Notes: generated by a model not told the origin, from the letters alone. Positions 1 through 10,987 are shown, numbered from the stretch's first letter. The stretch: 64,000 nt of DNA from Adiantum capillus-veneris (GCA_014529385.2 CM043964.1:109984587-110048586), one strand, 5' to 3'. Numbers and translations are program-made.

Positions 1-1059
1 CTCCTCCTTGGTCTTGTTGGTCTTTGAGATGGAACAAAATGTTATTACTCAAGGGTCTTTTATAACCAAGTTACATGAATGCATACTACCAAGTTTGAGC
101 CTCAAACCTAGGTTTCAACCTTATTCGATTGACCTTCTCTAATCCTTATTTTCTTTAGTCAAAGAGCCTCAAACTTGAGCTTGAGCTTCACCTATACTTG
201 AGGAAATCCACAATAGTCTGCCACTAGATCAACTTTTTAAAACCAATCTGCAATGGTTCCCATCTCATCACCCTTACTTAAGCATGACTGTGTTTGGGCA
301 CCAATGTAAGTTTGAGCACCTAAGTTCAAGCCTCAAGTGCTTATGAAAATCAAGTAACCATTGATTATATCTAGGATCAAACTTAATTGCAAGCCTCAAG
401 TGCTTTTGGATATAAAGAAATGGACTGCAACCCTTCCTCAAAGCTCCAAATGGTTAAAAATTGGTTTGGAATGGTCCGCAACCAATCCACAAGGTTTACT
501 ATCCCCTCACCATTACTTGAGCATTTCCATGTTGGGACTCAAGTTATTTTGACAAACAAGCAATAGACCACAATCATTCCACAAGCAACATACCACAATT
601 GTTTTGCAACAATGTGAAATTGGTGTCCACCAGTCTCCAACCTATCCAAAATGTTAAAATTTGGTAAGTATCGGTCCAAATTGTTAAAAATTGGTATACA
701 AAGTGGAGCAAAATGGTCAAAATTTTTCAAAATTGGTCAGTAAAAGAGGCAATTTTGGTTCATGTAGATGACGTCTCCCTAGTACTACAAGTGCTCGATC
801 CCCCATTATTAGGAAATCCTCTATATCTTGTGTGTTCAAGTAGCAAATTTAAATAAATCCTCTTCACATACATTTTTTCATGAAATAAGCGATCTCTCTT
901 CCTTTATAATTGTAGATTTTTTTTTCAAAGTGATTTTTAAGAACCCTTATATTGATGTAAACATGTAACTTTCTTGAAATTATGAACCCTATGATGCACT
1001 CGCATGCTAAAGCTACATATTTCAAGGAGGAACCCCTCGGATAATTTTCAACACCAATA
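1..1059. other. Unassigned AT-rich DNA
   Basis: No gene, RNA or recognisable element domain is visible on either strand. There is a weak internal similarity between about 150-330 and 380-545 (phrases such as cctcaagtgctt and catcacccttacttaag), suggesting an old, diverged tandem duplication. Short open frames here look like chance frames. Confidence 0.5.
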
Positions 1060-1330
1060 TCTTTGGTGGTATTAGTATCACCACTAGTGTTGAGATGTCA
1101 AGCTGCACATGTGCTACTCTTGCATAACTATCTAGCTAGTTCACTCACTAGTGCTTCACACTAGAGCATTTTGTTAGTTTCCCTATATCATGTATTATCT
1201 TTATATATACATTGTAAACTTATTATCTTGTAATGAAGAAGAAGGAGCGTCAGTCTCCATTTGTGCGTGTGTGCCCTTGCTTACAAGAGCTTAATATCTC
1301 TCCTTATCTATCTCTTAATGTGATATTAGA
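1060..1330 (+). repeat. Copia-type LTR remnant
   Basis: The stretch ends in the style of a plant copia LTR: TATA-like tttatatatac near 1201, a poly-A-signal-like aatgaagaagaag near 1233, then at about 1319 a degraded version (gtgatattagag) of the initiator-Met primer site tggtatcagagc. No partner LTR is in the window and no coding part follows; the poly-C run begins 70 bases later. Orientation plus is inferred from the primer-site remnant. Confidence 0.35.
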
Positions 1331-1397
1331 GATTGGTTGTGTTTAGGAGCTTGGAGTAGCAAGCAAGAGTAGCAAAAAGAGTGATAGAGGGTAAGGA

Positions 1398-1398
<1 letters not shown>

Positions 1399-1444
<46 letters not shown>
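1399..1444. repeat. Poly-C run, 46 bases
   Basis: An uninterrupted run of 46 C flanked by ggatcc-containing sequence on both sides. Runs of this length are prone to assembly or consensus error, so the length is uncertain. Confidence 0.9.
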
Positions 1445-1446
<2 letters not shown>

Positions 1447-1488
1447 GATTTTTGGGATCCATTTTCAATAACAGATTAAGGTGCTTCT

Positions 1489-1807
1489 TGTTAGGATTTG
1501 GATCGTTCTAGCTATGGTGGATGAAAGAGAAACATGGTGCAAGTATGTGAGTGTGTGTAAGCAATCTTATCACTCAAGTGAATTAGGTTCCAAGATAGGA
1601 TTAGCTTGGACTCATAAACACAATCTTGAGTATCGACTTAGCTTAGCACAAGCTTACCATAGACAAGCATGTAGTGCAAAATGAGTTGTTGTTTATTGAT
1701 TCAAGAGATGAGCTTTAAGTAGCTCTACAGCCTTGCTCCACAGTATGTGGGATAAATCCACTCTCCTCTCCTTGACTCACACCTTAGGACAAAGCTCACA
1801 CTTTACA
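1489..1807 (-). repeat. 3' LTR of gag-only copia element
   Basis: 319 bp, TG...CA ends, matches 4367-4685 with about 7 substitutions (roughly 2 percent). Preceded by target duplication cttct. Confidence 0.93.
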
Positions 1808-1820
1808 ATCCTCCCCTTGA
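1808..1820 (-). other. Polypurine tract
   Basis: On the minus strand the bases just before the 3' LTR read tcaaggggaggat, the usual purine tract that primes plus-strand DNA synthesis. Confidence 0.75.
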
Positions 1821-1882
1821 GGTTTGGACTAAGACAAGATACTGAAGTTGCACGATCCACACAGGCTAACAAAATCCACACA

Positions 1883-1978
1883 GGATGGTGATATCCACAT
1901 AGAAAATAAAGTCCACAAAGGATGGTGATATCCACACAGGAAAGTAAAGTCCACAAAGGATGGTGATGTCCACACAGG
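1883..1978. repeat. 38-bp tandem repeat, about 2.5 copies
   Basis: Units start at 1883, 1921 and 1959 with the phrase gatggtgat(a/g)tccacac. The array lies between gag and the 3' LTR of the gag-only element. Confidence 0.85.
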
Positions 1979-2101
1979 ATGATAAGCTGGTATCCACACA
2001 GGAAAAAGTCCTCCCCTATAAGTAGAGAGTCTGCATCTTCAAAATGGGTCTTCCCAAACGCTACCTTCGTCTTTGTCCTTTTTTTCTTCTACTATGTGAG
2101 C

Positions 2102-2962
2102 TCATCCTTTGTCAGGTCTCTTGCCTTCGTTGCTTCTATTGTTGCTTCTACTGCTGCTGCTTTCTCCACTGCTACTGCCTCCAATTGAGTAGCACCGAGA
2201 AGGAGGGTGTCCTTTCCTACCACATTTGTTGCAAGGTTTGTTTGTGTAGCAATCTTTCGCTACGTGTCCCATTCTTCCACATGCATAACACTTTCTTCCG
2301 TTTGTTGATGTTGATGGTGAATATCTTCCCCTTGAAGATGTTGTGATGAAAACTCCTCCTGATGGGGTGAGTGAACCTCTTTGCTTTCTTTCTTCTGCTT
2401 GGATTGAGTTGATTACATCTTGAAATGGTGGTGCTGGTTCTTTTTCTTCAAGAATTGTGACTAAGTGGTCATAAGAGGGTGGAAGTGCACTTAAAAGTAT
2501 GGCCACTTTGTCATCTTCTGGTACTTCAACTTGGATGTAGGTGAGCTATGTGACAATGATCTTAATCCTGTTCACTAGGCTAGCAATATCCTCCCCTTCA
2601 ATCATGGTTACTTTGTAAAGCTGTCTTTTAAGACTGACTTTGCTTCTTTTGGCTCTAGCTCCAAAATTACTTTCTAGGACATGCCAGGCTTCATGTGCAT
2701 GCTTACATTCATCTATGAAATGTACATAGTTATCATGCAAAGAAGTGATGATAATTCCCAATGCTTGTTCGTCTTTGGCCAAATTTTGTGCACTTGCTAT
2801 GAGTGTAGATGCCCTAGTGTGCACTCCATCGGGTTCGTCTTGTTGCTCGAGGGCAGTGCTAATGACAGACCACAAACATTTTTTCATAAGATAGCCTCTT
2901 AACTTCGTTTGCCAAGTGTGAAATCCCTCCCCATTGAATTTCTCTATTCCCTTGTCCCCCAT
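2102..2962 (-). pseudogene. Copia-type gag with two zinc knuckles, one in-frame stop
   Basis: One reading frame of about 287 codons, broken only by a single TAG at 2543-2545. The N-terminal half resembles the UBN2/DUF4219-type copia gag domain (FNGEGFHTWQTKLRGYLMKK near the start). The C-terminal half has two CX2CX4HX4C knuckles, CYACGRMGHVAKDC and CNKCGRKGHPPSRC, expected to bind genomic RNA in the virus-like particle. An ATG at 2962 is chosen over the alternative TTG at 2971. The frame stops after knuckles and a serine/arginine-rich tail, with no protease following. Being open apart from one codon, it may have been functional recently. Confidence 0.88.
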
Positions 2963-3289
2963 TTGTGCCAATAGAGGGGTCTTAGCTTAGGATACTCTCC
3001 TAGCCAGTGTCTGCCTCTTTACACTGTGCACAATTGATGAAAAAAAATTTTAATTTGCAAAATTGTGCTTGGTTGCAAGATTTCAATTTTAATGTCACTT
3101 TAATAAAAAATTCTCTCAATGTGAAGTACCTCTTCACTTGAGGTGAAGTCACTCTTCACAGTAGGTAGTGGTCTTTGAGATTTTTGAAATCTGTGCTTGG
3201 AGAAATCCTTTTTGAAGCTCGATGAGATCTTGAGGTCCGCCTTTGAATGCCTTTTGGAAGGCTTTGAAAGCTTTGGTTTATTTGCCTTG

Positions 3290-3810
3290 GGGAAGCCCTT
3301 GAAGCTTGGCAATAAACTTCTTGTCGCAATTCCGCGGTCGATGAGAACGGGATCCTTTGAAGTCTTTTGTTGAAGCTCTGTGGGACAGCACCCTTATAAG
3401 GGCTTTGATTGCCTTGGACCTTGGAGGCTCGGATGCAGTAGGCAGGGCTGCCTGCGGGAATGCGCCCCTATGGGGGGTTGAGCTTAAAAGGTTGAAGGCT
3501 TCAAGGCTCTTTAAGCCAGCGCTGTGGGAAGGGAGGCCCAACAAGGTCGGGTAATCTGAGCAAGGTGGGGTTAGGCCGGGCAGGGCGGGGGCAGGGCGGG
3601 CGGCGCGGGCAGGAGCGCCGGGCAGCGGGCAAAAAGCCAAGGTGCGCGCGCGATCGTGGGATCTCTCCCTTGAGGATGTGAAAATCGGATTTCAAATGAG
3701 TTTGGCGCCGTCTTCAGCTCCGCCCAGTGGGTGCCCAAAATGGGTTGGCCGCCTTTCTCAGGTCCGCCGGCGGCAGAGCCTTTGAGCGTGGGGCCTTGAG
3801 CTCCTACTTA
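3290..3810. other. GC-rich insert-like segment in the gag-only element leader
   Basis: The 1.4-kb leader between primer site and gag contains about 500 bp of strongly GC-rich sequence (for example ggcagggcgggggcagg near 3579) quite unlike the AT-rich flanks. Open frames cross it on both strands (3278-3640 minus, 3357-3554 plus) but show no recognisable domain. It could be captured host DNA or simply leader. Confidence 0.5.
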
Positions 3811-4352
3811 GGGAAGGGTACCCACCAAATTGGGGCTACCCATTGACTGTTAGATTGTTTTGGCACATGGAATTAAATGCAGTTAGGCATACACACATAC
3901 ACACATAAAATTATGAACTGCTGCTGCAGGGATTAGAGAGACTGAGAATGCACTATGAGTGAAGAATTGATTAAATGATTAAGTGCTCTAACGGAGCCCG
4001 AATTGAGCAAGGAGATAGTCGGTAGAGAGCTCTTGCAACAGGCTACACACACACACACACCAATCATAAATGCCAATTTTACTAAAACAAGGAGCAGATT
4101 TTGGATGCAAAATGCAAGTTCCTAATGGAAAATTGATAAACTTTGACGCTAATTAAGCTTCCAATAAGCTAGTGAGTAGTGGCTCAAGAGTCGTTAGCTC
4201 AAGAACATGCTCATGCTAGCCAATGGAATACTAATTAGGTATGAATTATGCAAGAAAAGAGCAAACCTAATGGATCTATCTAATGATGATCAATGAATGC
4301 TAATTGTACAAACATGCCAATGCATAATAGAAAGCCTAGCTAGCATACCATA

Positions 4353-4364
4353 GCTCTGATACCA
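4353..4364 (-). other. Primer-binding site, initiator-Met tRNA type
   Basis: The minus strand reads TGGTATCAGAGC two bases after the 5' LTR end, the classic copia primer site. Confidence 0.92.
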
Positions 4365-4366
4365 AT

Positions 4367-4685
4367 TGTTAGGATTTGGATCGTGCTAGCTATGGTGGAT
4401 GAAAGAGAAACATGGTGCAAGTATGTGAGTGTGTGTAAGCAAGCTTATCACTCAAGTGAATTAGGTTCCAAGATAGGATTAGCTTGGACTCATAAACACA
4501 ATCTTGAGTATTGACTTAGCTTAGCACAAGCTCACCATAGACAAGCATGTAGTGCAAAATGAATTGTTGTTTATTGATTCAAGATATGAGCTTTAAGTAG
4601 CTCTACAGCCTTGCTCCACAGTATGTGGGATAAATACACTCTCCTCTCCTTGACTCACACCTTAGGACAAAGCTCACACTTTACA
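4367..4685 (-). repeat. 5' LTR of gag-only copia element
   Basis: 319 bp matching 1489-1807; followed by target duplication cttct at 4686-4690. Confidence 0.93.
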
Positions 4686-4690
4686 CTTCT

Positions 4691-5390
4691 TTTTGGAGAG
4701 TATGCATTTTGAGTTTGTGATCAATTTTTTGGACTACAACTATGCAGCCACATTGATACGTGTGCATTTTAACCCTAGTTTTGCAGTTAGAGTGCATATG
4801 TATGCAAGAACGCTAAGGTTTGGGTTTTTGCAAATCTACAATTTGGTGGTTCAAAAAGCTTTGCTTTTGCTACAATCATGGAGTTCAAGCGAGTTCAAGC
4901 AAACACAATATGGAAAGAGGCTTGTGAAGGTGCAAAATGTGTATGTTTTTTCACAACTAAAGCTAGAGACAGCAGTGGCTCCATTGAGGCTTGTCTATTC
5001 AGTACGTTTGCCTTGTACGTTGCTTTTGATGACTGTAAGATTGGCATTGCTTGTTCATGCTTGCAGATGTTTTTCCATCCAATTTTTTAGAATGGAAGCC
5101 TATAGAGTCCTTCACAAGTACTTTTGAGGCCATCCACACTGAGCTTGGCAAGTTTCTCTATGCTAGTTGTCCATCCTCTGAGCTTGCCTCTCATGAAATT
5201 TATTTTAATAATCATACTTATGTCACACCTAGGAAAAATGGGTATGGTAATCTTTCTCCGGTTCATTTTCCAACCTTGGAGAGTTTGGAATTGCCAAAGC
5301 CAGAAAGTGCCTTGATCGCATCAACCAAAAGGAAAATCGAGGCGGATGTGCAAGTAGGAATGAAGTGCACCTATGTTTCCCACAAAGCCA
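4691..5390 (+). other. Unidentified possibly coding fragment between two elements
   Basis: A 144-codon frame (4693-5127) and a second frame (5051-5390 and onward) overlap on plus. The second encodes a plain soluble-looking peptide (EWKPIESFTSTFEAIHTELG, then a proline-rich end) and is cut by the LTR starting near 5391. The first frame probably continued leftwards before the 1489-4685 element inserted. I recognise no family; this may be a pseudogene fragment or chance frames. Confidence 0.25.
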
Positions 5391-6636
5391 TGATGATAAA
5401 CCACTTTTGGTCTATACAAAGTAGTGCATATATGCATGGTCATATGTAAAAAAGGATGTAAATGCATGAATTTGGGATATCTGCAAAGTGGTTTTGAGTT
5501 TCAAACGTGGTGCAATGTGTGCACATTGTAATATTCATGTTTGTGTGCCAACGGTGGGGCACACGTACATGCCTGGACAAGGTATCAAAGCCGTGGATGT
5601 GGTCCCAAGTGGATTCTTTTGGTTCTAGGGAATGTGTTTGAGATTTCCAAAATTTAAATAATGCAAGTGGGAGGTGTGGGCACCCTCGTCCCGCTCGAGA
5701 AGTTTGACACATGCGATAACTATCTATTTGCGGTACCTGATATGCAGCGATGCGTGCATCACCCTAGAAGTGGTCAAAAATGAAATTTGGGGATGTGGAA
5801 AAAAAATTTGGGTGTCAAGGTTCAAGCGTACAAAATTTGGTGAGTTTTGGAGTCTGTTTGGGACTTTTTTTGCAAAAAATACCGTCCGGGGTCAAAATTG
5901 GCCACCAAAATTGGCACCAAAAAAGTAAAAAAATGGTCAAAAATGGTTTGAAAAGGCTGAAAATTGACACATCACTCAAGGTGCCATGAGTGTTGAGGCT
6001 GAGGGAGAAATTTTGATGTGTGGTATCAGCATTTTCACCCCTCTGTGTGTGGGAGGAAGCAAGGTTCTTATAGGTGGTCTAGTGCAGTCCCGTCGCGTTC
6101 GCGTCCTGTTTTCGAGTGTGTGGAGGAGTGAATGAGAGCTTTCTCTCTTCAATTTTGCACTTGGGAGAGTCTATGTAAGTTCTTAGGTTTCCATGTATGT
6201 GTGTGTGCAAGGAATCAAGGGAAGAATGTACGGCTTTCTGCAAGACTATGTGACCCTGTATCGGTGCCATTAGGGTTGGCGCTACTCCAAAGAGTCCAAC
6301 AGAGTGGAGTTTGGTGAAGGCTTTGCAATGGTTTGAGAGAGGCCTTTTGTGGCTGGAGTTTTTGAGATTTTGATGGTTTTTCTTGTATGTTTTGGTCACC
6401 ACCATCAAGTGTGATCTCAAGTGTTGATCAGCTCGACTCACCGTATAGTGTTTGCGGGAAGGCAAGCTCTTGTAGGTCGAGGTGTTCGGTATTTGAATTG
6501 AGCTTGTGGGTAGTATTTTTATTGAGCTCTTGAGTGGTGGTGTGTGTGGGTTTGAATTTAAGTGAATTCCTTGTGTTGTGTTGAGTTGTTTGGGTGTGTG
6601 AGTGTGCGCATGCGCACGACGTCTTTGGCTCCATCA
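5391..6636 (+). repeat. 5' LTR of gag-only gypsy-type element
   Basis: About 1246 bp, starts tgatgataaacc, ends ccatca; matches 8266-9518 throughout with scattered substitutions and small indels. The true start may be 3 bases to the right (tgataaacc), by analogy with the Tat-type element. Confidence 0.85.
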
Positions 6637-6641
6637 TCCTT

Positions 6642-6659
6642 TGGCGATCCCGCTGGGAA
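6642..6659 (+). other. Candidate primer-binding site
   Basis: TGGCGATCCCGCTGGGAA begins 5 bases after the 5' LTR, the correct place for a tRNA-complementary site beginning TGG. The tRNA is not identified. Confidence 0.5.
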
Positions 6660-6718
6660 GCGAGAATTTCCGGTTGTGCACCCAGAATTTGGTTGTTGAG
6701 CAGTGAAGTATCCACATT

Positions 6719-7300
6719 GTGGATGTTGAAGGTATTTTCATGATGGTGGTGCCATTCCAACCATCAATTTTCATAGGTTCTGAGGATACAGAGGATTGGA
6801 TTGCATCATATGAGTTTGACTTGACATGTTTATGTCATGCAATTCCAAGTGAGGTGCAAAAGCTTGTGGGTATTAATCTAGTGGTCAGAGATAATGCAAG
6901 AGAATGGTATGAGTGCTTGTCACAAGATGAGAAGGGCAATTGGGACATGCTTAAGAGATTATTTCGAAAGCGGTTCAACATGGTGATTCCTCATCAAGAT
7001 GCATGGAAGCAGGTCACTAGTTTGTGTATGCAAGAGCACGAGTCTGTTACAGATTTTTGGTCAGATTTGATGATGCTTGGAGAGTTTGGAAAGATGCTCT
7101 ATTGCATGTGGAAGCCATGTCTAAAGAGGAATTTTAGTCCACTTTTACCAATAGCCAAAGAGTACAAGTACTCATGAGTTTGTTGTACCCAGTTCTTAAG
7201 ATGAAAGTGCAAGAGAAAGAGCCCAACTCCATGTGTGAAGCATTAAAAATAGCACTACGAAAGGAGAGAAAATTGTGCGTTGCTACAATGCATGAATTTC
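6719..7300 (+). pseudogene. Gypsy-type gag fragment
   Basis: The frame 6719-7177 has the pattern of the Retrotrans_gag family: an aromatic residue pair and the spaced REWYECLSQDEKGNWDML ... LFRKRFN core. Similar residues continue in another frame to about 7300 (SMCEALKIALRKERKLC), so a frameshift splits it near 7135-7180. No zinc knuckle is visible. It lies just after the primer site, as expected for gag. Confidence 0.7.
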
Positions 7301-8225
7301 CCTTTGTCAATACGTGGTATGGATAGTGTGGATGACCTTTATGTGCATAAATTCGCAATTGAAGGTGGTCATGTTGGCAGGATAATAGTTTGGAGACATG
7401 TGTGGATGCCCATATGTGCAACTTGGTCAACCCTCTAGTGGTCATAATGAAGAGGTATTGGGTCATGAAGTTGATAGAGATGAGTTCTATGTATGCAAGG
7501 AGTTGATGCTAGTTCCATCTCAAAGGGATGTCTTCAATGATACATGCCCTATGGTTTCTCAATATAAACATCTCAAGGATGGGGTAGACAAAGAGGTTAA
7601 AGCGATCTTTTGCTTGCACAATGATTTGGTGGAAGCATTTCACATGCTTCAATGTATGTTTGGGCCATATCCCTTTATCTGTGAATATCGTCATTGGTAG
7701 TTGGTGAGTCCTAGGGAAATTTGGCATGATGAAGACTTAGTTATGATTATTTGTGTGGCTTTGTATACATGTTTCCACCTTTTCAAGTGAAAGATTCCTT
7801 ATGTGGAAGAAGAGGATGCTAGTGATAGTGTTTTTGAAGAGCGTTTTTAGTTTTGGAGTGGAGTTGTTAATGCTTGGAGTGATGGTCTCTTGGGTGTGGG
7901 GAATGAAGAGCTGTCAATGCATCAAGAAGATAATGTAGGATTTATGGTTGTCAATCGAATGAGCTCTAGTTATGAGATGCATTTTGAGGTATTTGTGGGT
8001 TCGACTGATTGGAACAAAGTATGGTACAACATGGCACGTACCAACCTTGGAGGAAATTCAAATGATTATTGGGATCCAGGTGGGCGGTGGCGTTATGGCA
8101 AGAAAATAGATTCTTTTGCATTTGGTGTGAGTGGAAAGCTTAGATACATGGGCGGTGTTATGCAAGTGGATGAGTTTCCATATGATCCATGATGGACTTT
8201 TAGGTCACCTTTTGAGGGATTCTGT
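7301..8225 (+). other. Non-enzymatic interior of gag-only element
   Basis: Two short frames (7398-7700 and 7890-8192) are open but show no protease, RT, RNase H or integrase motif. The second ends in a Gly/Asp/Trp-rich segment (YWDPGGRWRYGKK). It may be remnant gag C-terminus or filler sequence. Confidence 0.4.
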
Positions 8226-8231
8226 GCGAGT

Positions 8232-8268
8232 GTTGAGCATAAATGCTCAACTTGGGGTTGGGCAATGA
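8232..8268 (+). other. 20-bp palindrome plus polypurine tract at the 3' LTR border
   Basis: gttgagcataaatgctcaac at 8232-8251 has perfect 9-base arms around aa. It is followed by ttggggttgggcaatga just before the LTR. The Tat-type element has the same arrangement, with compensating arm changes, at 12981-13018. Confidence 0.8.
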
Positions 8269-9518
8269 TGATAAACCACTTTTGGTCTGTACAAAGTAGT
8301 GCGTATATGCATGGTTATATGCACAAAAGGATGTAAATGCATGCATTTGGGATATTTGCAAAGTGGTTTTGAGTTTCAAACATGGTGCAATGTGTGCACA
8401 TTGTAAATATTCATGCTTGCCTGCCAACGGTTGGGCACACGTACATGCTAGACAAGGTATCAAAGCCTTGGATGTGGTCCCAAATGGCTTCTTTTGATTC
8501 TAGGGAATGTTTTTGAGATTTGTATAATTTAAATAATGCAAGTAGGAGGTGTGGGCACCCTCGTCCCGCTTGAGAATTTTGACACATGCAGTAACTATCT
8601 ATTTGCGGTACCTGATATGCATTGATGCATGCACCACCCTAGAAGTGGTCAAAAATCGAATTTGGGGATGTGGCAAAGAAATTTGGGTATCAAGGATCAA
8701 GCGTACAAAATTTGGTGAATTTTGGAGTCTGTTTGGGACTTTTTTTTCAAAAAATGCTCGTTAAGGGTCATTGAATTGGCCAAAACTGGGCTAAAAAAAG
8801 TCAAAAAATGGTAAAAAATGGAGTGAAAAGGTTGAAAATTGACACATCACTCATGGTGCCGTGAGTGTTGAGGCTGAGGGAGAACCTTTGATGTGCAATA
8901 TCAGCACTTTAACCCCTCTGTGTGTGGGAGGAAGGAGGGTTCTTACAGGTGGTCTAGTGCAGTCCCGTCGCGTTTGCGTCCCGTTTTTGAGTGTGTGGAG
9001 GAGTGAATGAGAGATTTTTCTCTTCAATTTTGCACTTGGGAGAGTATATGGAAGTTCTGAAGTTTCCATGGATGTGTGTGTGCAAGGAATTGAGGGAAGA
9101 AGGTGCGGCTTTCTGCAAGACTATGTGACCCTGTATCGGTGCCATTAGGGTTGGCGCTACTCCAAAGAGTCCAACAGAGTGGAGTTTGGTGAAGGCTTTG
9201 CAATGGTTTGAGAGAAGCCTTTTGTGGCTGGAGGTTTTGAGTTTTTGAGTTTTTGAGTTTTTGATGGTTTTTCTTGTATATTTTGGTCACCATCAAGTGT
9301 GATTTCAAGTGTTGATCAGCTCGACTCACCTTGTAGTGTCTGCGGGCAGGCAAGGGCTTGTAGGTTGAGGTGTTTGGTGTTTGAATTGAGCTTGTGGGTA
9401 GTATTTTTATTGAGCTCATGAGTGATGGTGTGTGTGGGTTTGAATTTAAGTGAATTCCTTGTGTGGTGTTGAGTTGTCTGGGTGTGTGAGTGTGCGCACA
9501 ACGTCTTTGCCTCCATCA
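8266..9518 (+). repeat. 3' LTR of gag-only gypsy-type element
   Basis: About 1253 bp matching 5391-6636; contains a short gagtttttga tandem repeat near 9239 absent from the other copy. Confidence 0.85.
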
Positions 9519-9561
9519 ATGGTAACATGGTTTATGTCTCTTCATGTGTTTGTGTTTATCT

Positions 9562-10048
9562 TTCGACTTCAAATGTTCAACAGACACTAGAAATGTGGAC
9601 TTGGAAAGGGGAAAGTGCGATCAACGGATTTCTTGCAAAAGCTGAATGAGAGATTAAGGTGGTCAATCACCAGGGAGATAGAATCAAGTGCTCTATAGCT
9701 ACTGACAATGTAGTGTTTAGATACCATATTACAAAGCAAAGCTTGTCAATGGTTTTTCCCTATAGAGCATGGAAGCTGACGATGGGAGAATGGGAGGCAA
9801 TAGAATCTGATGTTGCTACTAGAGAATGAGTTGACTTGCAAATATGCCTCCTCGATGATGCACTGCACGGCATTGCAATGAATAATGATTGGCACCTTCG
9901 CAAGTATCTTAATCTCAAATATACCTTGCGCAAGCAATATCTTTTTGTAATCAATGAAAATGTTGTTCGCTCCAGAAAAGAGAAGAGCTTTCCATGTGAG
10001 AACATTCCGTTTTCGCGATGTATTTTTGTAAAATCTTCTAATTGCTGA
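9562..10048 (+). pseudogene. Unidentified plus-strand coding remnant
   Basis: One frame reads through 160 codons with two in-frame stops (TGA at 9647-9649 and another near 9827) and gives a globular-looking peptide (for example WKLTMGEWEAIESDVATRE, then LQICLLDDALHGIAMNNDWH). An overlapping 144-codon frame on minus (9746-10180) competes with it. No family is recognised. It lies directly upstream of the Tat-type insertion, so before that insertion it was followed by the promoter at 20724. Confidence 0.3.
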
Positions 10049-10632
10049 CAGGGATTTTTCTCCCATTAATACATACAGTCTTTTGAATCTCGTTTCTGTG
10101 CATACTTGTTTATTCTCGACTTGTTCAAGTTTTTGATTGAAACATACAATTTCTTTTAAGTGGAGCACAAATGTTTTCAATGTTGGTGTCTTTCAATGCT
10201 TTCTCACGTGATTTTGTTTAAAATTATAGTTTTAAATTATTTTGACGTTGAAAGGGGGGAACACACCCGGCACCAACACAAAGGCCTCTCTATAGCTCAG
10301 GGTATTCACAGCACCCCTATCCTCTCGGAAAACACCTTCAAACAGACAACTCACACTAGCAGACCACTGCCTGCTCGATTTCTATTGCTCACACACTCCA
10401 CAAAACCACCACACAAGGTACACCTACTACCACTGCATGTATCCACCCTTACACACGCACACAGCCACTCAATCTCACTCTCTCACTCAAAACACCATCG
10501 GTCCGGGTGGGCACACACTTCCACACAACTGGCACCAAGGAGAAACATGAAAGCAGGAGAAAGAGAAGGGGGGAAGGGGAAACAACAGCACGGGAGGCAA
10601 CTCTGGCTTGATTGCACTTCAAAAAACATATA

Positions 10633-10987
10633 GGGTAAAGGAGCCAGTTGTAACACATGTGCCTTTTAAAAGTTATGCACGCCCCAATTTAGAGACAAAA
10701 ATTTGGAATATGCTAGGAATCTTGCTTATGTGTCAACTTGTGATTTGCTGAAAACTGTACCACTACTGAGCCTTCGGTGTTTCTAATGCCTAAAAGACCT
10801 CAAAATTTAAACTTTCTCAAATTGACTGCCCAAATTAAATAAAAAAAATCAATCTTGGTATTACATAATCCGCCTGTGCATGAGGAATCTCATGCACATT
10901 TCAAAATTCAGATCTGACCAAATTTGCAAAATCCCACCCAAAATTACACTTTTTTTCTTGAGTGTCTCTAAACTGGCTCCTTTACCC
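10633..10987. mobile_element. 355-bp MITE with perfect 17-bp TIRs and TA target duplication
   Basis: Terminal inverted repeats GGGTAAAGGAGCCAGTT (10633-10649) and its exact complement (10971-10987). TA flanks both ends (10631-10632, 10988-10989). The sister LTR at about 18710-18725 has the unoccupied site aacatatacacagg with a single TA at this place. TA duplication points to the Tc1/mariner-type mechanism; the interior has no coding frame. Confidence 0.95.

Larger units (their letters stand above)
1489..4685 (-). mobile_element. Gag-only copia-type LTR retrotransposon (TR-GAG-like), complete
   Basis: Two 319-bp direct repeats bound the element, each starting TGTTAGG and ending TTTACA, with about 7 substitutions between them. 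The 5-bp direct repeat cttct occurs immediately outside both ends (1484-1488 and 4686-4690), so the insertion is intact. The reverse complement of tggtatcagagc abuts the right LTR, giving minus orientation. The interior codes only for gag with two zinc knuckles; I see no protease, integrase, RT or RNase H. It must have been moved by enzymes of another copia element. This matches the general description of non-autonomous gag-retaining elements of plants (TR-GAG). Confidence 0.92.
5391..9518 (+). mobile_element. Gag-only gypsy-type LTR retrotransposon
   Basis: Direct repeats of about 1.25 kb (5391-6636 and 8266-9518) enclose a 1.6-kb interior that starts with a gag-like frame and shows no RT, RNase H or integrase. 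The end of the interior, a 20-bp palindrome followed by ggggttgggcaatga, is nearly the same as the corresponding end of the Tat-type element at 12981-13018, which suggests that element family as the source of enzymes. I see no clean target duplication: the left flank is agcca and the right flank atggt, so exact ends are uncertain by a few bases. Confidence 0.82.

Noticed and set aside
3278-3640. Pro/Ala-rich minus frame in the GC block as a gene
   Set aside because: GC-rich composition gives long open frames by chance; no domain, no homologous pattern.
5391-9523. 5-bp target duplication for the second gag-only element
   Set aside because: Tried several end positions; the best was ccatg against caatg with one mismatch and non-standard LTR ends, so not claimed.
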